The notes: generated by a model not told the origin, from the letters alone. Positions 7,874-18,278 are shown, counted from the first letter of the stretch. The stretch: DNA of 64,000 nucleotides from Halodesulfovibrio spirochaetisodalis (GCF_001672295.1 NZ_JXMS01000004.1:95330-159329); one strand, 5' to 3'. Numbers and translations are program-made.

Positions 7874-9493
7874 ATGAAAAAAATTCAGATCTACGACACA
7901 AGTTTGCGTGATGGAACTCAATCAGAAGATATCAGCCTTACCAATGACGACAAGCTGAAGATTGCTCATAAGCTTGACGAACTTGGGATAGACTTTATCG
8001 AAGGCGGCTGGCCGGGTTCCAACCCGGTTGATATGGCGTTCTTTGATGATATGAAACGCACAACCCTTAAGCATGCAAAAATTGCTGCTTTCGGGAGCAC
8101 CCATCACCCGGGCTTTACAGCGGAAAACGACCCCAACCTACGTAACCTGCTTAGTTCCGGGGCTGATGTGTGTACAATATTCGGCAAAACGTGGGACATT
8201 CACGCCACCGAAGCGCTACGAATTCCGCTCGAGCAAAACCTGAAAATTATTCATGACTCTGTTGCGTTCCTTCGATCAATGGGAAGCGATGTTGTTTTTG
8301 ATGCCGAACATTTCTTCGACGGTTTCAAGACAAATCGCGAATACGCCCTTGCCGCTATCACCGCTGCGCATGAAGCAGGAGCCCAGACACTCACGCTGTG
8401 TGACACCAATGGCGGAACACTGCCGCACGAAGTTACTCAAATTGTGCAGGCTGTAGCAAAGGCACTTCCTGAAGCGCGTATCGGAATCCATGCTCACAAT
8501 GACTGTGAGCTGGCAGTGGCAAACTCTCTTGCTGCGGTTCGTGCAGGCGCAACCCATATTCAGGGAACCATTAACGGCATCGGTGAACGATGCGGTAATG
8601 CGAACCTCTGCTCTATCATCCCGACCCTTGAGTTGAAATTCGACAACGAATACACCACTCTTGGCAGGGATAAGTTGGCACTGTTAACGAGCACATCAGC
8701 TTTTGTAACAGATGTCGCCAACATAATGCCATTTGACCGCCAGCCGTTTGTCGGCAGGTCAGCATTTGCGCATAAAGGTGGTGTTCATGCGAGTGCGGTT
8801 AACCGAAACTCAGCGCTGTATGAGCATATTGATCCAGAAATTGTAGGCAACAGACAGCGAGTTCTGCTCACAGAACTTGCAGGACGGGCTAACATTGTCA
8901 ATATGGCTAAAAAATTCGGATTCCATCTGGATAAAGATGAGCCTGTTGTCAAAGGTCTGCTCAATGAATTAAAAAAACGTTCCAGTATGGGCTATGATTA
9001 CGCAGCAGCAGAGGCATCAGTCGAACTGCTCCTGCTTAAAAAACTGGGACGCCGCGGAGTGCGGGAATTCTTCACGCTCAAACAGTTCCGCGTACTGGAG
9101 CTCAAAGAAGCGCAAGATAAAGACCCAATCTCCGAAGCCTCTGTCATTGTTGAAGTTGAAGGAATCACAGAGCATACAGCAGCAACCGGTCGCGGTCCTG
9201 TTAACTCTCTGGATAATGCGCTACGTAAAGCGCTCTGCAATTTCTACCCTCGACTTTCTGAAATGAAGCTGCTTGATTTCAAAGTACGAGTGATGACAGC
9301 AGAGTCTCCGGAAGGAGGCGGCACAGCATCGTTTGTACGTGTACTTGTTGAATCGGGTGACCACTTGTCGCGCTGGGTGACTGTAGGTGTTTCCTACAAC
9401 ATCATAGAGGCAAGCTGGCAGGCGGTAGCCGACTCCATTACATACAAGCTCTACAAAGATGAACACGAACAGCGTGCTCAGCTGGAGAAATAA
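7874..9493 (+). CDS. cimA: (R)-citramalate synthase
   Basis: A 539-residue acyl-CoA-condensing enzyme of the LeuA/CimA family that joins acetyl-CoA and pyruvate to (R)-citramalate, giving 2-oxobutyrate for isoleucine without threonine. The HMGL-like barrel starts with IYDTSLRDGTQSEDISL, has HAHNDCELAVANS and GNANLCSIIPTL; the C-terminal LeuA-type dimer domain likely binds isoleucine. Length and the IYDTSLRDGTQ opening favour CimA over 2-isopropylmalate synthase. The ATG at 7874 follows an AAAGG; the frame open from 7832 overlaps lysC and lacks support. It is the last gene of the operon. Confidence 0.93.
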   Translation: MKKIQIYDTSLRDGTQSEDISLTNDDKLKIAHKLDELGIDFIEGGWPGSNPVDMAFFDDMKRTTLKHAKIAAFGSTHHPGFTAENDPNLRNLLSSGADVCTIFGKTWDIHATEALRIPLEQNLKIIHDSVAFLRSMGSDVVFDAEHFFDGFKTNREYALAAITAAHEAGAQTLTLCDTNGGTLPHEVTQIVQAVAKALPEARIGIHAHNDCELAVANSLAAVRAGATHIQGTINGIGERCGNANLCSIIPTLELKFDNEYTTLGRDKLALLTSTSAFVTDVANIMPFDRQPFVGRSAFAHKGGVHASAVNRNSALYEHIDPEIVGNRQRVLLTELAGRANIVNMAKKFGFHLDKDEPVVKGLLNELKKRSSMGYDYAAAEASVELLLLKKLGRRGVREFFTLKQFRVLELKEAQDKDPISEASVIVEVEGITEHTAATGRGPVNSLDNALRKALCNFYPRLSEMKLLDFKVRVMTAESPEGGGTASFVRVLVESGDHLSRWVTVGVSYNIIEASWQAVADSITYKLYKDEHEQRAQLEK

Positions 9494-9496
9494 AAA

Positions 9497-9525
9497 AAAG
9501 ACCGGACGAAAGTCCGGTCTTTAAC
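9497..9525. terminator. Intrinsic terminator between cimA and ribB
   Basis: The 11-bp stem AAAGACCGGAC/GTCCGGTCTTT has a GAAA tetraloop and A/T tracts on both sides. It ends the pdxJ-cimA operon and probably ribB from the other side. Confidence 0.88.
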
Positions 9526-9553
9526 GTTGTGTTGCAGGGTGTAGCGCTACGCC

Positions 9554-10198
9554 CTAAATTTTCTTTTCGGTTCTGTAAGCAACGAGATCTTCGATGGTAA
9601 GCATTGGCATCTCGTATTTTTTTGAAATCTCAACCAGTTCCGGCATGCGTGCCATTGTTCCGTCGGCATTTGTTACTTCACAAAGCACACCACAGGAACC
9701 AAGACCGGCAAGACGCATAAGGTCTACGGTAGCTTCTGTATGACCACGACGCTCTAATACGCCGCCCTCACGGGCGCGGAGTGGAAATACATGTCCCGGG
9801 CTATTGATGTCAGATGAGCTTGCACAGTTACAGGAAGCTGCTTTTACTGTACGTACACGGTCAGCAGCAGATACGCCGGTTGTTACACCTTCAGCAGCTT
9901 CAATGGAAACAGTAAACGCTGTCTGGTACTGGCTGTTGTTTTCATCCACCATCATAGGCAGATCAAGCTGCTTCACCTTATCATCTGTCATACAAAGACA
10001 GACAATACCGCTACATTCGCGGATAAGCAAAGCCATCTGTGCAGGGGTGAGGTGCTCAGATGAAAAGATCATATCACCTTCGTTTTCACGATCTTCATCA
10101 TCTGTCACAATAACGCCAGCTCCCTGCTGCAATGCAGCAAGAGCCTTTTCTACACGTTCTTCCGGGGTACCAAACTGATCAAGTAAAGACTGATTCAT
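9554..10198 (-). CDS. ribB: 3,4-dihydroxy-2-butanone 4-phosphate synthase
   Basis: A 214-residue enzyme converting ribulose 5-phosphate to 3,4-dihydroxy-2-butanone 4-phosphate plus formate, the four-carbon precursor of riboflavin. Motifs are [17 protein letters not shown] (metal and substrate acids), [30 protein letters not shown] and [13 protein letters not shown]. It lacks the C-terminal RibA domain, so it is RibB alone. The ATG at 10198 has GGAG 6 nt upstream; the longer frame to 10228 does not. An FMN riboswitch lies directly upstream, so expression should fall when FMN is plentiful. Confidence 0.96.
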   Translation of the reverse strand: MNQSLLDQFGTPEERVEKALAALQQGAGVIVTDDEDRENEGDMIFSSEHLTPAQMALLIRECSGIVCLCMTDDKVKQLDLPMMVDENNSQYQTAFTVSIEAAEGVTTGVSAADRVRTVKAASCNCASSSDINSPGHVFPLRAREGGVLERRGHTEATVDLMRLAGLGSCGVLCEVTNADGTMARMPELVEISKKYEMPMLTIEDLVAYRTEKKI

Positions 10199-10284
10199 GG
10201 AATTCTCCAAAAAGTTTAAGAATCGCAAGAATCAGGGCAAGTAAAAAGCAGTGCAAAAGAATAGAGCAGCATATACACGCTGCC

Positions 10285-10307
10285 AAAAAGAAATGCAGGC
10301 TGCATTT
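10285..10307 (-). terminator. Possible riboswitch terminator hairpin upstream of ribB
   Basis: On the minus strand AAATGCA-GCC-TGCATTT is followed by CTTTTT, directly after the FMN aptamer. This is the expected place for a transcription attenuator controlled by FMN. The stem is short and AT-rich, so a translational switch is also possible. A second palindrome (GCAGC...GCTGC, 10267-10282) lies next to it. Confidence 0.45.
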
Positions 10308-10440
10308 ACTCTCTTCCATCCGGACTGTCACCGTCGGCTCTGGAATTACACCAGATCTGCTGACCTTCAAAATGAAGCGCTCGCGGGCTTTCCTAAAGAG
10401 GATTTACCGCCGGTAGGGAATTACACCCTGCCCTGAGAAT
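10308..10440 (-). promoter_or_regulatory. FMN riboswitch (RFN element)
   Basis: Reading the minus strand from 10440, the conserved RFN blocks appear in order: GGCAGGGTG, ATTCCCTACCGGCGGT, CCCGCGAGCG, CAGCAGATCTGGTG, AATTCCAGAGCCGACGGT and AGTCCGGATGGAAGAGA. This is the complete six-helix aptamer. It lies about 110 nt upstream of ribB and is expected to bind FMN and switch ribB off. Confidence 0.95.
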
Positions 10441-10453
10441 AAATTCGCGTTAC

Positions 10454-10498
10454 AAAAATGGCTATACGGTTCCGCGTGTTCTGTCAACAGAACCGTAT
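10454..10498 (-). terminator. Putative terminator after the GGDEF gene, overlapping a possible ribB promoter
   Basis: The minus strand has ATACGGTTC...GAACCGTAT (9-bp stem) followed shortly by TTTTT, placed 16 nt after the GGDEF stop. A TTGACA (10487-10482) lies in the loop and a TATAGC (10466-10461) 15 nt further on; this could be the ribB/riboswitch promoter, although the spacer is short. Confidence 0.5.
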
Positions 10499-10513
10499 GC
10501 ATTTCGATAAATT

Positions 10514-11596
10514 TTACGCAACTCCCCCACCTGTTATGACAGAGAAACCGCAGTCATCGTCTTTTTGCGAATACTGAACTATCATATTCCTTCCACGCCC
10601 TTTCGCTTCATAGAGCGCCGAATCAGCAGCATCCAGCAACGCTTCTGCTTTGTTTGCACACTCAATATCCGCCGCATATGCAAAACCGCAGGAAACGGTC
10701 ATTTTAACATCTCGACGCACAATCCGCCCTTTCGGATCTCTAATAACAAACTCATATGTTTTAAGTCTGGAAAGAATGGACTGAGCTATCGCCACAACAT
10801 CTGCAACTGCATCACCAAGCAGCAATATGGCAAACTCATCACCGCCAAAACGACAGCAGCGAATTTCAGCATCTTTATGGTGCCTATGTGCCACATCCTG
10901 CATTATCTGAGAAAATGTCTGAAGCGCCTGATCACCAATACGATGCCCGAACTGATCATTAAAATCTTTCAGATTATCGATATCGAGCAATAACAAACAA
11001 AGCGGTGTTGAACTGCACTGCCATGCTGCAACACCGGAAGCGAGATTCTCATCAAAGGCACGCCTGTTAAACAGCCCAGTCAGACTGTCAGTCTTGCAAA
11101 TCAAGTCAAGACGTTCTGCATCTTCTTTCAAAACCGCGATGACTTCCTCAAAAGTGCTTCGTAACTGAGCAATGACTTCTTCGGGGTCAGCGCCACTGCG
11201 AACAGCAGCTACGCTTTTCTCCTTAAGCCCCTCTACTGCCCCCTTATGAGCGTAGACACTGTTGCGAAAGTCAGTTGCGAGATCAACAGACTCTTTCAAA
11301 GCCTCTTCAAGCCTCTTCGCATATGAGCTTGCCAGAATCCCCTGATACTTACGCAACACGACTGTATATCGTTCTTCAGTAAAACAGGCTGATTCCAGTG
11401 TGGTGCGAAATAAATCCGCAATGGCTTTTTTTTGATCCTGAGAATAATACGAATATTTCTGGGTGCTTCGTAAACATGAGAGCAATGAGCGCCACCTATC
11501 ATCACGTGGAACGCCCAACCGTTCAAAAAGATCACAGTATTTATGACCTGCTTCAAAATAACAAATTCTTTCTGAAGTGTTGTTAGACTGCAACAT
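10514..11596 (-). CDS. Diguanylate cyclase (GGDEF domain) with helical N-terminal region
   Basis: About 360 residues. The C-terminal GGDEF domain starts near DSLTGLFNRRAFDE and has an intact active site RFGGDEFAILL at about residue 250, so it should make cyclic di-GMP from two GTP. The usual inhibitory RxxD site before GGDEF is absent (DAEI there), suggesting weak product inhibition. The N-terminal 160 residues are helical with no membrane segment and no domain I recognise. The start is uncertain: ATG at 11596 follows an AAGGGG a few nt upstream; another ATG at 11611 is possible. Confidence 0.9.
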   Translation of the reverse strand: MLQSNNTSERICYFEAGHKYCDLFERLGVPRDDRWRSLLSCLRSTQKYSYYSQDQKKAIADLFRTTLESACFTEERYTVVLRKYQGILASSYAKRLEEALKESVDLATDFRNSVYAHKGAVEGLKEKSVAAVRSGADPEEVIAQLRSTFEEVIAVLKEDAERLDLICKTDSLTGLFNRRAFDENLASGVAAWQCSSTPLCLLLLDIDNLKDFNDQFGHRIGDQALQTFSQIMQDVAHRHHKDAEIRCCRFGGDEFAILLLGDAVADVVAIAQSILSRLKTYEFVIRDPKGRIVRRDVKMTVSCGFAYAADIECANKAEALLDAADSALYEAKGRGRNMIVQYSQKDDDCGFSVITGGGVA

Positions 11597-11664
11597 TGCC
11601 CCCTTATACATACCTTATTCTGTGATGCATCTAAGATTAAATCTATATGCATCTCCCTCGGCTG

Positions 11665-12333
11665 TTATTCTAAGAGAATATCAGTAGTATTCGGCCACAG
11701 CTTACAAACACGAGCAGGGGCATATCCATTATAAAATGCCTCAACAGCCGAATCAAAATAAACCCTGTTTCTTTTTGCAATTGATTGTGCATTGCTACAC
11801 GTTATTGCAAAGGATCGCTTGCTTCTACGGTTCCCGATTACCTTCCCCGCAGATTTAAAATAAGTAATAGCTCTTTTCCACATGCCAACTTTACTTTGCA
11901 TTGCATCTTTCTGCAATTGTAGCAAACCAGCAATATAGAACTTATCTCTTTTACCATGAGGATAAACAAAAGCAGCACCTTTTTGCACTAGAAAAGAGCC
12001 AAGATCGAGATTATTACGATAATTTACAATTGCGACAACTCTACCATACCTATCCTGAGAGATTATTTTTTGAAGAACAACCTCTTTATGGAGGACTACC
12101 TCTGTCAAAAACATTTTTGCATCAGTCGCGAAGTACTGTTCTTTTCGTTTATCAGATTTTATTTCTGGAGTATCTACATATGCCAGACGTACTCTTTGCC
12201 CATTAGTAAGGACAAACGTATCGCCATCTACAATCTTGGCAACCTGATATACTTCTGCTGCAAAAGAATATCCCGCTAACAACATCACAATAACGAACGA
12301 ACACCATATACGGGTCACTGCTTTTGCAACCAT
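11665..12333 (-). CDS. Secreted thermonuclease-like (SNase) protein
   Basis: About 222 residues, with a signal peptide (hydrophobic IWCSFVIVMLLAGYSFA, cleavage near AEVYQ) and a staphylococcal-nuclease domain. Catalytic motifs are visible: VRLAYVDTPE (Arg, Asp and Glu) and QDRYGR (second Arg). It should be an exported Ca-dependent nuclease. The C-terminal 50 residues (IGNRRSK, NRVYFDS, EAFYNGYAPARVCKLWP) resemble the small Ada-like metal-binding module found at the end of some SNase and ComEA-type proteins, with only some cysteines kept. The ATG at 12333 is preferred for its upstream GAGGTGGG; ATG at 12345 is possible. Confidence 0.88.
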   Translation of the reverse strand: MVAKAVTRIWCSFVIVMLLAGYSFAAEVYQVAKIVDGDTFVLTNGQRVRLAYVDTPEIKSDKRKEQYFATDAKMFLTEVVLHKEVVLQKIISQDRYGRVVAIVNYRNNLDLGSFLVQKGAAFVYPHGKRDKFYIAGLLQLQKDAMQSKVGMWKRAITYFKSAGKVIGNRRSKRSFAITCSNAQSIAKRNRVYFDSAVEAFYNGYAPARVCKLWPNTTDILLE

Positions 12334-12353
12334 TACCCACCTCATCGTACATA

Positions 12354-12386
12354 TAAAAAAAGGCGGCTTCAAATGAAGCCGCCTTG
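12354..12386 (-). terminator. Intrinsic terminator of the rpsU-rpoD operon
   Basis: The perfect 11-bp stem AAGGCGGCTTC/GAAGCCGCCTT is followed on the minus strand by six T. It lies just after the rpoD stop and overlaps the start region of the nuclease gene. Confidence 0.88.
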
Positions 12387-12391
12387 AATGT

Positions 12392-14164
12392 TTAGTTCTC
12401 GTAGTAAGACTTTAATGTCTGACTTCGAACCGGATGGCGCAGTTTTCGAAGCGCTTTTGCTTCGATCTGTCGAATACGTTCACGAGTAACGTTAAACAGT
12501 TTGCCAACCTCTTCGAGCGTATGGTCGGATTTTTCACCGATACCGAAACGCTTACGCAGAACCTGCTCCTCACGAGGAGTAAGGTCTGCAAGTACACCGG
12601 CAATCTGCTCGCCAAGTTTAGTGTTGACCACTTCCTCAGCTGGAGCAACTGCTTTTTTATCTTCAATGAAATCACCGAGGCTGGAGTCCTCTTCGTCACC
12701 AATCGGTGTTTCAAGAGAGATAGGCTCTTTTGCAATTTTCAGGACTTTCTTAACCTTATCGATCGGGTAGTCCATGCGTTCTGCAATCTCTTCAGGTGTC
12801 GGATCACGTCCGAGCTCCTGAACGAGGTAACGGGAAGTCCTGATCAACTTATTGATAGTCTCAATCATATGCACAGGAATACGGATTGTACGAGCCTGAT
12901 CCGCGATAGCGCGAGTAATAGCCTGACGAATCCACCATGTTGCGTAGGTTGAGAACTTGTAACCACGCTGATATTCGAACTTATCAACGGCCTTCATAAG
13001 ACCGATGTTCCCTTCCTGAATCAGATCAAGGAACTGCAAGCCACGGTTTGTGTACTTTTTAGCAATACTTACAACAAGGCGCAGGTTGGAACGGATAAGT
13101 TCCTGTTTCGCACGCATTGCAGCAGTATTACCGTACTTGATACGCCACAGAACTTCTTCAAGGTCTGTAACGTTGTGACAACATTTTTCCTGCAGACGAT
13201 GCAGGATCTCGATCTTACCGAGAATCATTTCCTTAAAGGAGAACAATTCGTCAACAGTAAGGCCAAGCTCATCAGCTGCCACTACCGGATTCACCTCACG
13301 GTCATCAAGCTGCTTGAACAGAACCTGAATCTCGGACTGAGTTTTACCAGTAGAAAGAATATATGCAGAAAGGTCACGCTGGCAGTTATGCATCTGACGA
13401 ACGTAATCTTCAACAGTCTCGATAACTCGGTCGATGAGAGTTTTTTCCAGTTTGATATCACGAAGACGAATTACAACATCTTCTTTGAACTGGATAATTT
13501 CTTTCTGAAGACCGTACACTCTGCGATCAAGCGTACAGCAGTCATCAAGCTTGTCGTAGATCTTTCTTTTCTTTTTGTAGATGTTGCGAATTTCATCAAG
13601 AAGCTTGATAACGCGCTCACGCTGGTTCAGTTCGTCTTCGCTCGGATCATCCTCTTCGATGGTCTTAACGACGTCCTTCAACTTAACGCGGTTTTCTCTC
13701 AGGTCTTCACCAACACTTACAAGCTCTTCAACAGCCACAGGCACTTCTACGAGTGCATATAATACATCCTGCTCGCCAATTTCGATCTTCTTAGCGATGA
13801 CAACCTCACCGTCACGGTCAAGCAACGGCACTGCGCCCATTTCACGCAAGTACATACGCACTGGGTCTGTACTACGTGACGCATAATCGGTAGTCTCTTC
13901 TTCTTCGTTAAATTCAATAACGTCATCAGAAGACAGGTCTTCGTCACTATCAGCATCAGCAACAGGAACTTCTTCATTCATCTTGTTGCTGTCAACAATA
14001 GCAATATTCAACTGGTCAAAAATCCCGATGATCTCTTCAACCTGTTCGGGAGTATTCACTTCAGCCGGTAACGCTTTGTTGACCTCATCAAAAGTCAGGA
14101 ACCCGTTGACTTTGCCCTTCGCAATCAAGGACTTAATTTGCTGGATGTCCTTAATATTCCCCAT
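12392..14164 (-). CDS. rpoD: RNA polymerase primary sigma factor (sigma-70, RpoD)
   Basis: A 590-residue housekeeping sigma factor. Region 1.1 is at the N-terminus, with an acidic linker ([19 protein letters not shown]), then region 1.2 ([16 protein letters not shown]), a long non-conserved insert, and region 2 with [22 protein letters not shown] and [17 protein letters not shown] for -10 recognition and melting. Region 4.2 with [20 protein letters not shown] binds -35. The ATG has a GGGGAGG site inside the end of dnaG, with which it overlaps by 14 nt. Last gene of the macromolecular-synthesis operon. Confidence 0.98.
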   Translation of the reverse strand: MGNIKDIQQIKSLIAKGKVNGFLTFDEVNKALPAEVNTPEQVEEIIGIFDQLNIAIVDSNKMNEEVPVADADSDEDLSSDDVIEFNEEEETTDYASRSTDPVRMYLREMGAVPLLDRDGEVVIAKKIEIGEQDVLYALVEVPVAVEELVSVGEDLRENRVKLKDVVKTIEEDDPSEDELNQRERVIKLLDEIRNIYKKKRKIYDKLDDCCTLDRRVYGLQKEIIQFKEDVVIRLRDIKLEKTLIDRVIETVEDYVRQMHNCQRDLSAYILSTGKTQSEIQVLFKQLDDREVNPVVAADELGLTVDELFSFKEMILGKIEILHRLQEKCCHNVTDLEEVLWRIKYGNTAAMRAKQELIRSNLRLVVSIAKKYTNRGLQFLDLIQEGNIGLMKAVDKFEYQRGYKFSTYATWWIRQAITRAIADQARTIRIPVHMIETINKLIRTSRYLVQELGRDPTPEEIAERMDYPIDKVKKVLKIAKEPISLETPIGDEEDSSLGDFIEDKKAVAPAEEVVNTKLGEQIAGVLADLTPREEQVLRKRFGIGEKSDHTLEEVGKLFNVTRERIRQIEAKALRKLRHPVRSQTLKSYYEN

Positions 14165-15974
14165 TGGACCTCCCCAAGGATTCTTTTAAGGCCAGAAGAA
14201 AATCCATTTCTGCATCCTGTTCGCCCCCCTCTGTTATGTGCCGCATTGCGGCTACTAGGGATTGCCCTTGCTGTTGGCGGCGAGTTCTTTCCAGGAACAT
14301 ACAGACGTCGTTCAATTCTTCCTGTTCTTTTTGCATTGCAGCCGTATCAACAGTACGGTGCTTAATCCAAAATACTTTTTCTTTACCTTCAAGGTACTCA
14401 GCGGCATCATTGCCGTAAGCAGAAATTTTGTTCCAGAGCGATTCAGCCCAAGAGGACTGCAACAGCTCTATTCCACCATACTGCTCCAGTGTAAGCACAT
14501 GGTGAGGATAGCGCACAACAAACTGCAGCACTCGCTCTTCCAATGATGCAGCCAAAACAGGACGCGGGGCTGTTCCCTGCGCAGTGCCCTGCTTTTTATT
14601 CCAGTTGCCGGACGCATCACGATTTTTCCGCTGGGAATAGGAAGCACGTGGAGCCGCCTGTGCAACTTTTTTTGGAGCAACAAGTCCGCGTAGCTCTGAT
14701 TCATCCAACCCAAGTCCTGAGGCCACACGGGACACATAGAATGAACACAGCTCCGGCTGTTCCATGCTGCTCAAAAAACGGGTAGTCCAGTCCATGACAT
14801 CGCGCGGAGCGTACATACTCACGGTCGCAGTGCAAAAGGACAGCCCGTCAGGAGATTTTTCCAGCAGTTGCTGAAATGCTTCTACGCCCTGCTCGTGTAA
14901 GAAGCTGTCGATGTCTTCGCCATCCGGCAACAAAACAACACGACACTTCATTCCCTTAGCCAGAATCATTTCGCAGCTCTTTAAAGCAGCCTTTCGCCCT
15001 GCTTCATCGCCATCAAAGATGAGATCAACAGAAGAACAAAAGCCGCCAAGCCGCTTCACCTGATCCGGCGTCAGAGCCGTACCGAGCACACCGCAGGCAT
15101 TTTCAAAACCAAACTGGTGCAAAGTGAGCACATCCATATACCCTTCTGTAAGAAAGGCACTTTTGGTTGCAGAAATCGCCCTACGAGCCTGAAAAAGCCC
15201 GTAAAGATGCTCACCTTTTTTGTAGATCGCTGAATCGCTACTGTTGATATACTTTGCCTGATCACTTTTTCCAATGATTCTACCGCCAAAAGCGATAACC
15301 TGACCGGAAAGATTCTTGATCGGGAAAATAAATCGGCCACGGAACCGGTCATACATACGCCCGCGTTCATTGCGTGACAAAAGACCGGCCTCAGCTGCCT
15401 GTTTTTGCGTCATCCCCTGTGCAACCAGTGCGTCAGAAAGGGATTGCCATGTATCAGGAGCCCAGCCCAGTTCAAAACGTTCGACAATCTCGGGCGAAAG
15501 TTTACGCCCCTTTATGTAATTACGGCATTCCCGTGCATCGTGCTTGGATAAATTTTGACGAAAGTGATTTTTTGCAAGTTCATACATGGTATAACATTGC
15601 TTTTTAAAATCACGTTCCTCTTTAGCACGCGGGTCAGCCTTATATTCAGTTAGTTGAACTCCGGTTTCTTCAGCTAACTGCTGAAGACCTTCTCGGAACT
15701 CCAACCCATTTACTTTACAGAAAAAGTCAATAACATCGCCAGCCGCCTGACAGCCAAAGCAGTAGTAAAACCCTTCTTCTTCGTTAATAGAGAAAGAAGG
15801 TGTCTTCTCCTGATGAAAAGGGCAAAGTCCCATCCATCTGCCACCGGCATGACGCAACTCCATGTAGCGCCTGGCCACGTCAGCAATATTAAGACGGGCT
15901 TTAATTTCTCTTACAGCAGAAAAACCGCTATGTGTCATGGCTGATCCAGAATCGTTACGATACCCAGAAGACAT
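14151..15974 (-). CDS. dnaG: DNA primase
   Basis: A 607-residue primase making RNA primers for replication. The CHC2-type zinc finger is at residues 51-75 (C51, H54, C72, C75). The catalytic core follows, with Toprim acids in [12 protein letters not shown] and [14 protein letters not shown]. The C-terminal region should bind the DnaB helicase. The start ATG overlaps the mutS2 stop in a TAATG junction, which supports coupled translation; an internal ATG at codon 13 is an alternative. It overlaps rpoD at the 3' end. Confidence 0.97.
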   Translation of the reverse strand: MSSGYRNDSGSAMTHSGFSAVREIKARLNIADVARRYMELRHAGGRWMGLCPFHQEKTPSFSINEEEGFYYCFGCQAAGDVIDFFCKVNGLEFREGLQQLAEETGVQLTEYKADPRAKEERDFKKQCYTMYELAKNHFRQNLSKHDARECRNYIKGRKLSPEIVERFELGWAPDTWQSLSDALVAQGMTQKQAAEAGLLSRNERGRMYDRFRGRFIFPIKNLSGQVIAFGGRIIGKSDQAKYINSSDSAIYKKGEHLYGLFQARRAISATKSAFLTEGYMDVLTLHQFGFENACGVLGTALTPDQVKRLGGFCSSVDLIFDGDEAGRKAALKSCEMILAKGMKCRVVLLPDGEDIDSFLHEQGVEAFQQLLEKSPDGLSFCTATVSMYAPRDVMDWTTRFLSSMEQPELCSFYVSRVASGLGLDESELRGLVAPKKVAQAAPRASYSQRKNRDASGNWNKKQGTAQGTAPRPVLAASLEERVLQFVVRYPHHVLTLEQYGGIELLQSSWAESLWNKISAYGNDAAEYLEGKEKVFWIKHRTVDTAAMQKEQEELNDVCMFLERTRRQQQGQSLVAAMRHITEGGEQDAEMDFLLALKESLGRSNGEY

Positions 15975-18274
15975 TATCGCAATTCAACAATTGTCATCCC
16001 GTCACCACCAAGATCGGCAGGTGCAATACGGAATGAAGCAACGGCCGGGGAATTTTTGAGATGCATATGAATCTCACGGCGCAACGCACCAGTCCCTTTA
16101 CCGTGCACAACTTCAAGCTCTTCAATATTGCTGAGCAGCGCCCGGTCAATAAAGGCCTCAAGTTCACTTATAGCTACATCAGCACGCTTTCCCCGTAAGT
16201 CAACCCTAAAAGAAGTTTTACGCTCAACTTTTACTGTAGTACGAGGTTGTTGAACAGTTTTATTTCCTTCATCTGCAAAAGAAACATCCTGTAAATTTAC
16301 CCACATGGCCACACCGGAAAGATTAATCTTAACCTTTCCTCGTTTATCATCAATTTCTTCAACAACCCCTGATTTTTTCCAAGGGTTATATTTCAATGTA
16401 AGGCCGGGTTTAATTTCCTGCGGCTGCAGCGCCTGTGCTTTAGGTTGCTCAGCTTTATCTGCATCAGCAAGCTTCTGACGAGTTTTAGCCAGCTCTTTCA
16501 GCGCCTGCTTATGTGTAATCTTCTGTGTTTTTAAATCACTCAGAACACTTTGTGCTTCTTTCTGAATATCACCGAAAAGCTTGTCGCGTTCACGCTCGTA
16601 ACGTGTGTTCAACTTTTTCCGGCGCTCTTCAAGGCGCGTACGCTCGCTATCGAGCTTGGCTACCTCACGCTCACGTTCAACAGCTAATGTGTTGAGTCGT
16701 TCAATAAGACTGGAAGTATCTTCACCATCCATAAGCAAATACTGCTCAGCACGGCGAAGCACGTAATCAGGCATGCCGTGTTCACGGGCAACATCAAGCG
16801 CCTGAGATGCACCAACCTGATCGTACGCAAGACGGTACAACGGTTTTTTGGTGCTCGGGTCGAACAATACTGATGCAGCACGAACTTTCTCATTGGAAAG
16901 CGCATACGCCTTCAGTGCAGGAAAGTGCGTTGCAGCACAAATGTATGCCCCGCGTTCCAGCAATTCGTCGATAACAGCCTGTGCCAGTGCCGCACCCTGT
17001 GCCGGGTCAGTACCTGCACCAAACTCGTCAAGAATAACAAGCGTGCTGTCATCAGCAGTATCCCAAATACCACTTAAATTAGTGATCTGAGCGGTGAATG
17101 TAGATACATTTTCTTCGAGACTTTGTTCGTCACCGATGAACGCAAAAATATTTTTCCAGAACGGAATAGAGCTGCCTTCTTTAACAGGCACAGGCAAACC
17201 GCTCATTGCCATAATGGCGATAAGCCCCACTGTTTTAAGACAAACAGTTTTACCGCCCGCGTTACCACCACTGATAAGCAACGCGAACTGCTCTTTTTTA
17301 AGTTCAAGCGTTACCGGAAGAGCACCGCCATCAGACAATGCAAGTAACGGATGGAGCGCATCCATAAGATGCAATTTGTTTTCATCACTGAATTCCAGCG
17401 CTACACCACCGAACTTGGAGGCAAGAGTACACTTGGCAAGCAGCACATCCACATGCACCATCAAGCTGTACACGCCGTGCAACGCACCGTAGTTAGCGCG
17501 TGCAAGGCCTGTGAGGAATTCAAGAACCTTATGCTCTTCCTCACGTTCCTGCTTCTTCAGTTCCGCCAGTTCGTTGTTGAGGTCAACAAGGAACATCGGC
17601 TCAAAGTAGCAGGTCTCACCAGTCTGGGAATAGTCGTGGATGATCCCCTGCACACGTCCCTTAAAATTACTTTTAAGCGGCAGCACATACCGATCATTTG
17701 CCAGTGTGATGTATTCGTCCTGAAGGTATTGAAGGATGCCGTGTGAATTAACAAAATCCTTCACTTTACGGGTACACGTCTGATGGATTCTACGAATCTC
17801 CTGACGCACCAGTAAAAGTTCCGGAGAACTGTTGTCACGGATAAGACCATCATCCCCAACACAACGGGAAAGACCCGAAGCACATTGCTCCGGCCATGGA
17901 AATTTATCTACCATTGCCAGCAAAAGCGGCCATGGAGAGTCTTCTGTGCTTACACGAATAGAAGCACGCAGATCGCAAGCCTGAACGAGCACCTGACGCA
18001 GTGCCCACAAATCATCAAGATCGAGCACAGCCGTCGGCGAATCAATAAAGCCAAACATACCTGCAAGGTCGGGAAAAGAAGAAAGCGTTACTGTAACAGT
18101 ACGCGCCCACTCCTGCCCCTGTCTGAACAATTGCGCATCTTGCTGCGCATCTTCACGACTGGCTGCAGGAGCAATAGACAAACACGCACTGGCGCCTGCC
18201 TCCGAAACAGCAAAGTCCGCAAGGCGCTCAAGCACCTTACGGAACTCTAAATTGTGTATGGTACGCTGCTCCAT
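15974..18274 (-). CDS. mutS2: Endonuclease/ribosome-rescue ATPase MutS2
   Basis: 766 residues with the MutS core and ATPase (Walker A SGGNAGGKTVCLKTVG, Walker B TLVILDEFGAGTDPAQGAAL), a coiled-coil region (about 510-610), a KOW-like segment and a C-terminal Smr domain with DLRGKRADVA and VVHGKGTGALRREIH. It lacks MutS mismatch-recognition domains. MutS2 proteins have been tied to recombination control and, in Bacillus, to splitting collided ribosomes. It lies between yqeY and dnaG. Confidence 0.95.
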   Translation of the reverse strand: MEQRTIHNLEFRKVLERLADFAVSEAGASACLSIAPAASREDAQQDAQLFRQGQEWARTVTVTLSSFPDLAGMFGFIDSPTAVLDLDDLWALRQVLVQACDLRASIRVSTEDSPWPLLLAMVDKFPWPEQCASGLSRCVGDDGLIRDNSSPELLLVRQEIRRIHQTCTRKVKDFVNSHGILQYLQDEYITLANDRYVLPLKSNFKGRVQGIIHDYSQTGETCYFEPMFLVDLNNELAELKKQEREEEHKVLEFLTGLARANYGALHGVYSLMVHVDVLLAKCTLASKFGGVALEFSDENKLHLMDALHPLLALSDGGALPVTLELKKEQFALLISGGNAGGKTVCLKTVGLIAIMAMSGLPVPVKEGSSIPFWKNIFAFIGDEQSLEENVSTFTAQITNLSGIWDTADDSTLVILDEFGAGTDPAQGAALAQAVIDELLERGAYICAATHFPALKAYALSNEKVRAASVLFDPSTKKPLYRLAYDQVGASQALDVAREHGMPDYVLRRAEQYLLMDGEDTSSLIERLNTLAVEREREVAKLDSERTRLEERRKKLNTRYERERDKLFGDIQKEAQSVLSDLKTQKITHKQALKELAKTRQKLADADKAEQPKAQALQPQEIKPGLTLKYNPWKKSGVVEEIDDKRGKVKINLSGVAMWVNLQDVSFADEGNKTVQQPRTTVKVERKTSFRVDLRGKRADVAISELEAFIDRALLSNIEELEVVHGKGTGALRREIHMHLKNSPAVASFRIAPADLGGDGMTIVELR

Positions 18275-18278
18275 AAAA

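Noticed and set aside
12434..13762. Several plus-strand frames of 100-195 codons opposite rpoD
   Set aside because: Antisense frames of a highly conserved gene; composition follows the rpoD codon pattern, and none has a ribosome site.
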